In this document: positions 6,691 through 9,850 of the stretch, one piece after another | Layout of the letters: every line of letters starts with the position of its first letter | How positions within the stretch are numbered: position 1 is the stretch's first letter | Origin: Candidatus Tectimicrobiota bacterium | GTDB lineage: Bacteria; JACPSX01 | DNA: 9,850 nt | Assembly (NCBI GenBank): GCA_016193065.1 | Contig: JACPSX010000005.1 | Span: 1 to 9,850 of the forward strand | Direction of reading: 5' to 3' | Notes under the pieces: model-generated | Told to the model about the DNA's origin: nothing | Seen by the model: only the letters and a program-made list of their open reading frames with translations | The model's database searches: none | Position numbers and translations under genes: made by a program

Positions 6691-7710
6691 TCATTGGGAG
6701 ACCGTGGGGAGAAGGGAGTTCGTGAACATCTTCTCCACGGGGGTCTTTTTCTCGATCAGTTTGTATTTGAGCATCCAGTTCTGCAGGCGATCCCATTTTT
6801 CGGCGCCCTGCAGACCCAGGGGATCCTCAGTCGGCTTCATCAGGGGCACGGCCACTTCCGTGCCGCGCTGGACAATCTCCTTTTGCAGATCGCGGTTGGC
6901 CTTCAGGAGAATCGCCGCGGAGCCAGCCGGGTCCTTGAACAGGTCTTCGGTCCCTTTGCGAACCGCCTTCAGGAAACTGCGCAGCACCTCTCCGTTTCGC
7001 GCTACAAACCGCTCGTTCGTGATGATGACGAGTTCATAGTAATCAGGGATGCCGTAGTCCTGGATTTTCATGATGTTGACTTCCTGCCCCTTGAGAGCTG
7101 CTTCAACGGCCTCCCAGGTAATGTAGGCGCCCACTACGGCGTCCACGCGCTTGCTCAAGAGCCCCTGAGTCAAATTGAAACCCAGGTTCACCACTTGAAA
7201 ATCCTTGCTGCTGAACCCGTAGTCGGCGGCCAGGGAGGCCAAAATCGCCTGGTCCTGTGGAATCATGGGAGAGCCAATCTTCTTGCCGATCAGATCCCTG
7301 GGCTCCCGGATGTTGGCCTCCTTGAAGGAGAGGATCACGTTCAACGGGTGCTGAAAGAGAGGCCAGATGGAAACCACCGGGATGCCCTTGGAGCGGGCCA
7401 GGATGACCTCCATGGGATAGCTGATCCCCAGGTCCAGCTTCCCCGTGCCCACCAGTTTGACGGGATCCGTGGTCCCCGAGGGGGTGCGGAACTGGACGCG
7501 AAGCCCCTCGCGCTCGAAGTAACCCCTCTCTTTGGCCGTGTATAGCGCCAGGTGGGAGACATTCGGGAACCAGTCCAGAAGGACGTTGAGGGGGCGCAGC
7601 TTGGGAGCCCCCAGGACCCCGCCCGGGAATCCGGCCAGGATTCCAACCACGAGGACCAGGGTCACCTGCCATGCCCGCGTGCTCGTGCGCAGCCCGGTTG
7701 CCATGCTCAT
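6691..7710 (-). CDS. thiY: Periplasmic thiamine-pyrimidine-precursor binding protein, ThiY/NMT1-like
   Basis: A 339-residue ABC-transporter binding protein. Residues 1 to about 35 are a Sec signal peptide: basic start, hydrophobic VTLVLVVGILAGF, likely cleavage after VLGA. The mature protein has no lipobox cysteine, so it should be free in the periplasm. It opens with LNVLLDWFPNVSHLALYTAK (41-60), the characteristic opening of the ThiY/THI5 (NMT1) family, followed by GYFEREGLRV and LDLGISYPMEV. The yeast THI5 CCCFC catalytic motif is absent, so this is a binding protein rather than a pyrimidine synthase. The likely ligand is formylaminopyrimidine, HMP or a relative. The ATG at 7710 has GGAGG 5 bases upstream and lies 23 bases after the permease stop. 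The longer frame to 7911 lies within the permease gene and would bury the signal peptide. Placement behind a TPP riboswitch and ahead of thiD supports the role. Confidence 0.88.
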   Translation of the reverse strand: MSMATGLRTSTRAWQVTLVLVVGILAGFPGGVLGAPKLRPLNVLLDWFPNVSHLALYTAKERGYFEREGLRVQFRTPSGTTDPVKLVGTGKLDLGISYPMEVILARSKGIPVVSIWPLFQHPLNVILSFKEANIREPRDLIGKKIGSPMIPQDQAILASLAADYGFSSKDFQVVNLGFNLTQGLLSKRVDAVVGAYITWEAVEAALKGQEVNIMKIQDYGIPDYYELVIITNERFVARNGEVLRSFLKAVRKGTEDLFKDPAGSAAILLKANRDLQKEIVQRGTEVAVPLMKPTEDPLGLQGAEKWDRLQNWMLKYKLIEKKTPVEKMFTNSLLPTVSQ

Positions 7711-7733
7711 AGGAACCTCCCCGGCAAGCCGTC

Positions 7734-8573
7734 TCAGAGACCGCCTGCAAATTTCCACTTCAGCGAGAGCCTTTCCATGCCCGCCACCAGGGCAAAAAGC
7801 ACGATGCCCAGAACAGACAGAACCAAGATAGAAGCAAACATCAGGTCTGTCTGCAACTGGGCATTGGCGACAATCATCAGATAGCCTATTCCTTCCTGCG
7901 CGCCAACCCATTCCCCGATCACGGCGCCGATGACGCTGTAGGTGATCCCCACTTTGGTTCCCGAAAACAGATAGGGGAGCGCGGAGGGGACCCGCACCTT
8001 GAAGAAGAGCTGAGCCGGTGTGGCGAGCATGGTTCTCAGCAGATTGATCAAATCCCGGTCCGCGGAGCGCAGGCCGTCCACGGCGTTGACCGTGATGGGG
8101 AAAAAGACGATAAGGGCCGTGACAATGATCTTGGGAAGCATTCCGTAGCCGAACCAGACCACGAGCAGGGGCGCAATGGCAATCACGGGGATGGTCTGGG
8201 AAGCAATGATCAGAGGGTAGAAAGCCCGCTCTACAGTGGTCGAGAAGGCGATGGCGGCCGCCAGCAGGATTCCCGAGGCAAAGCCGAGCCCAAATCCCAA
8301 AAGAGTCTCCGCGAGCGTAGTCTCAAGATGGGGCAGAATCGTTCCCCAAGACTCCAGCAGCGTTTTCAAGATCCGCAGGGGAGAGGGGAGAATGTAGGGG
8401 TCCACGCGGCCCAAGCTGACGATCCCTTGCCACAGGATCAAGAACCCCAGGATGACAAGTGCCGGGGGGAGGTAGCGCGCCAGGCGCCGGGCCGGGGGGA
8501 TGCGCGAGGCGGATGGATAGATCCTCTCTGCCCCTGCGGCGCGTAAGACGGGTGAGGCCAGGGGACCTGTCAT
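7734..8573 (-). CDS. thiX: ABC transporter permease, ThiX-like
   Basis: This 279-residue inner-membrane protein belongs to the SsuC/TauC-type permease family (BPD_transp_1). About six membrane segments are visible, roughly at 35-53, 91-112, 118-141, 146-163, 207-226 and 246-266, after a 30-residue polar N-terminus. The cytoplasmic EAA loop that docks on the ATPase runs from about NAVDGLRSADRDLINLL to VRVPSALPYLFSG (163-205); the position usually GAS is ATPA here. Its ATG overlaps the ATPase stop as ATGA (8570-8573), which indicates translational coupling. It would carry the pyrimidine precursor delivered by the binding protein. The fold alone does not distinguish it from sulfonate or taurine permeases; the thiamine assignment rests on the operon and riboswitch. 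Confidence 0.88.
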   Translation of the reverse strand: MTGPLASPVLRAAGAERIYPSASRIPPARRLARYLPPALVILGFLILWQGIVSLGRVDPYILPSPLRILKTLLESWGTILPHLETTLAETLLGFGLGFASGILLAAAIAFSTTVERAFYPLIIASQTIPVIAIAPLLVVWFGYGMLPKIIVTALIVFFPITVNAVDGLRSADRDLINLLRTMLATPAQLFFKVRVPSALPYLFSGTKVGITYSVIGAVIGEWVGAQEGIGYLMIVANAQLQTDLMFASILVLSVLGIVLFALVAGMERLSLKWKFAGGL

Positions 8574-9361
8574 GAGGCTTCTTCCTGAAAAGCCCGCACG
8601 CTCTCTTCCTGGATCATCTCCAGAAGCTCTCTCTTGAGAGACGTGAATTCGGGGAGAATTTCTGCCACCGGGGGCCGGGGTCTCGTCAAGGTCACGGTTT
8701 TTTCGAGCTTGACGCGGCCGGGCCTGGCGGTCATGACGTAAATCCGATCCGACAGCAGGATGGCTTCGTCCACGTCATGGGTCACGAACAAAATGGTCGA
8801 TTTCCATTCTTGCCACAGGCCCAGGAGCCACTGCTGCATGAGAGAGCGGGTCATGGCATCCAGGGCTCCAAAAGGTTCATCGAGAAGCAGGATGTCCCGG
8901 TGCTGCAGGAAAGTCCGCAGAAGGGCCACGCGCTGCCTCATTCCGCCCGAGAGCATGGCGGGGTAGTAATCTCCAAAGCCCTGGAGCCCGAATTGGGGCA
9001 GGAGGGCCCGGGCTTCCGCCAGAGCCTTTTCCCGAGGCGTCCCGCCAATTTCCAGAGGGATGATGGCATTGCCGAGAACCGTGCGCCAGGGTAGAAGCAG
9101 ATCGCGCTGCAGCATGTAGCCAAAGAGCCCGGAGACCCCTTGCACGGGAGTTCCGTCGCAACGGATGGTCCCGCTGGTCGGAGGGAGAAGGCCCACCAGA
9201 ATGTTGAAGAGGGAACTCTTGCCGCATCCGCTGGGCCCCAGGATGCTGACAAACTCCCGGGGGAACACAACCAGGTCCACTCCTTCCAGCACCGGAAAGG
9301 AGGCCCCGTTCACTCCGAACACTTTGCTGAGCCCTTCCACTTGCAATTTCGGCAGGCTCAT
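8570..9361 (-). CDS. thiZ: ABC transporter ATP-binding protein, ThiZ-like
   Basis: A complete 263-residue importer ATPase with every expected motif: Walker A GPSGCGKS (42-49), Q-loop glutamine Q85 in MLQRDLLLPW, signature LSGGMRQR (137-144), Walker B ILLLDEP (157-163), D-loop GALD (165-168) and H-loop H195 in VTHD. It is closest in pattern to the SsuB/TauB/ThiZ class that pairs with NMT1-type binding proteins. It is the first gene of the operon. The ATG at 9361 follows GAGG by 5 bases, and that ribosome site directly follows the U-tract of the riboswitch terminator. It energises uptake of a thiamine pyrimidine precursor; the substrate is inferred from context. Confidence 0.9.
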   Translation of the reverse strand: MSLPKLQVEGLSKVFGVNGASFPVLEGVDLVVFPREFVSILGPSGCGKSSLFNILVGLLPPTSGTIRCDGTPVQGVSGLFGYMLQRDLLLPWRTVLGNAIIPLEIGGTPREKALAEARALLPQFGLQGFGDYYPAMLSGGMRQRVALLRTFLQHRDILLLDEPFGALDAMTRSLMQQWLLGLWQEWKSTILFVTHDVDEAILLSDRIYVMTARPGRVKLEKTVTLTRPRPPVAEILPEFTSLKRELLEMIQEESVRAFQEEAS

Positions 9362-9370
9362 GAGCGCCTC

Positions 9371-9401
9371 AAAAAAAACGCATCCCGCGGCGGGGATGCG
9401 T
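9371..9401 (-). terminator. Intrinsic terminator of the TPP riboswitch (attenuator)
   Basis: Minus strand ACGCATCCC (9401-9393) and GGGATGCGT (9386-9378) form a perfect 9-bp stem with a 6-base loop, followed directly by T residues to 9371. GAGGCGCTC and the ATG of the first transporter gene come next, so termination here silences the whole operon. The opposite strand has no T-tract after the hairpin. Confidence 0.93.
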
Positions 9402-9520
9402 CACTTGTGGCTGGAAGGACCTTGGAACGATTCCCTACGCTGGCATTACCCAGATCAGGTTCTAGGGGTCACCCCGATGTGCAGGGTTTCTCAGCCGCAA
9501 GTGGCTCCCCCACTGGCTAG
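9402..9520 (-). promoter_or_regulatory. TPP riboswitch (THI element) controlling the thiamine transport/ThiDN operon
   Basis: The minus strand carries the conserved THI-box core in order: GGGGAGCC (9510-9503), GGCTGAGA (9496-9489), ACCTGATCTGG (9460-9450) and TAATGCCAGCGTAGGGAA (9448-9431). P2 can form from GGGG (9510-9507) and CCCC (9468-9465), and P3 from GCC (9505-9503) and GGC (9496-9494). A facultative extra stem, ACCC (9487-9484) with GGGT (9474-9471), sits between CTGAGA and the ACCTGATC arm. P1 is not obvious. TPP binding should stabilise this fold and permit the downstream terminator. The expression platform includes 9413-9402, which is complementary to the P3/CTGAGA strand. Confidence 0.95.
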
Positions 9521-9526
9521 TTGCAG

Positions 9527-9554
9527 AGTATGCCCTCCGACCGGGCAGTGTCAA
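9527..9554 (-). promoter_or_regulatory. Sigma70-type promoter of the thiamine operon
   Basis: A perfect TTGACA (9554-9549), a 16-base spacer and CATACT (9532-9527) on the minus strand. The start would fall near 9520, just ahead of the riboswitch. The TGA stop of the ROK gene (9553-9551) lies inside the -35 box, so there is no room for a separate ROK terminator. Confidence 0.75.
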
Positions 9555-9850
9555 GCCCCTTGCCCTAGTCCCCGCCAGCGCAGGCGCTCGTGACAGAACA
9601 GAGCCGCAGCTCCGCGAATGCTGGTGTGTTTGTCCAGGGAGGCAAAGTTGATGCGGGTGGCCTCAAAGGCTTCCCGGAAGGCGTAGCGGCGGGCCCATTC
9701 CCGGATGGAATTGAGATACTTCCCCTTTCCTTCCAGGAGACCGCCCCCCAGGAGGATCATCTCCGGATTGAGGAAGTTGATGATGTTGCCCACCGCTGCC
9801 CCCAGGTGCTGAACGATTTCTCCGACGAGCTCCCGGCACAGGGGATCCCC
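9551..9850 (-). CDS. ROK-family sugar kinase/regulator, C-terminal part (5' end beyond window)
   Basis: The frame is open to the window edge; 99 residues and the stop are visible. The GTG at 9793 is an internal valine, because recognisable family sequence (LVGEIVQHLGAAVGNIINF) continues upstream of it. LNPEMILLGGGLLEGKGKYL is the hallmark of the ROK (repressor, ORF, kinase) C-terminal half, followed by the usual IRGAAALF near the end. ROK proteins are glucokinases, N-acetylhexosamine kinases or, with an N-terminal HTH, NagC/XylR-type repressors. The part that would decide, including the ATP-binding DxGxT and zinc motifs, lies outside the window. Its stop overlaps the promoter of the thiamine operon, so readthrough from this gene would enter the riboswitch leader. 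Confidence 0.85.
   Translation of the reverse strand, partial: GDPLCRELVGEIVQHLGAAVGNIINFLNPEMILLGGGLLEGKGKYLNSIREWARRYAFREAFEATRINFASLDKHTSIRGAAALFCHERLRWRGLGQGA

Noticed and set aside
6644-6796. Upstream extension of thiD to 6796
   Set aside because: It would overlap the end of the binding-protein gene by about 100 bases, has no family similarity, and the 6643 start has a good ribosome site.
6691-7710. THI5-type HMP-phosphate synthase instead of a transporter binding protein
   Set aside because: There is a signal peptide, no CCCFC motif, and adjacent permease and ATPase genes.
7711-7911. Upstream extension of the binding protein to 7911
   Set aside because: It lies inside the permease gene and would put 67 residues before a clear signal peptide.

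Overview
The window is a GC-rich, densely coded bacterial chromosome segment with seven complete genes, two genes cut by the window edges, and one riboswitch. The substrate-binding protein has a Sec signal peptide with no lipobox cysteine, and a type IV pilus-type ATPase is present. Both suggest a Gram-negative. The fused ThiD-ThiN protein and the fused signalling ATPase would fit Desulfobacterota-like or neighbouring candidate lineages, but that placement is only a guess. No mobile element, CRISPR array, tRNA or rRNA was seen.

Left region (1-2700). The C-terminal part of a thiamine-diphosphate (ThDP) enzyme of the acetolactate-synthase type reads rightward and converges, with a 6-base gap, on a leftward two-gene operon. 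That operon has a clear sigma70-type promoter (2667-2695). It encodes a VOC/glyoxalase-fold protein and then, from a TTG start, a protein fusing a fluoroacetyl-CoA-thioesterase-like (FlK) hot-dog domain to a RidA/YjgF-like domain. The FlK catalytic Thr, Glu and His are all present at the FlK spacing.

Middle region (2606-5287). A 429-base non-coding stretch carries the divergent promoters of the VOC operon and of a 750-residue PilB/GspE-type ATPase. The ATPase promoter has a perfect 7-bp inverted repeat in its spacer. The ATPase has an N-terminal domain that matches the two-motif MshEN c-di-GMP-binding layout, and a C-terminal cyclic-nucleotide-binding (CAP_ED) domain. It thus looks like a pilus or secretion motor with a second-messenger sensor at each end, and is the most interesting object here.

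Right region (5294-9554). A leftward thiamine operon starts at a promoter with a perfect TTGACA box overlapping the stop codon of a ROK-family gene. It then passes through a TPP riboswitch and an intrinsic terminator whose U-tract ends 9 bases before the first start codon. The genes run ATPase (ThiZ-like), permease (ThiX-like), periplasmic binding protein (ThiY-like), then a ThiD-ThiN fusion. Together they would import a pyrimidine precursor, phosphorylate it twice and join it to the thiazole phosphate to give thiamine phosphate. High TPP should shut the operon off at the terminator. No TenA, ThiE, ThiC or ThiG is in the window.
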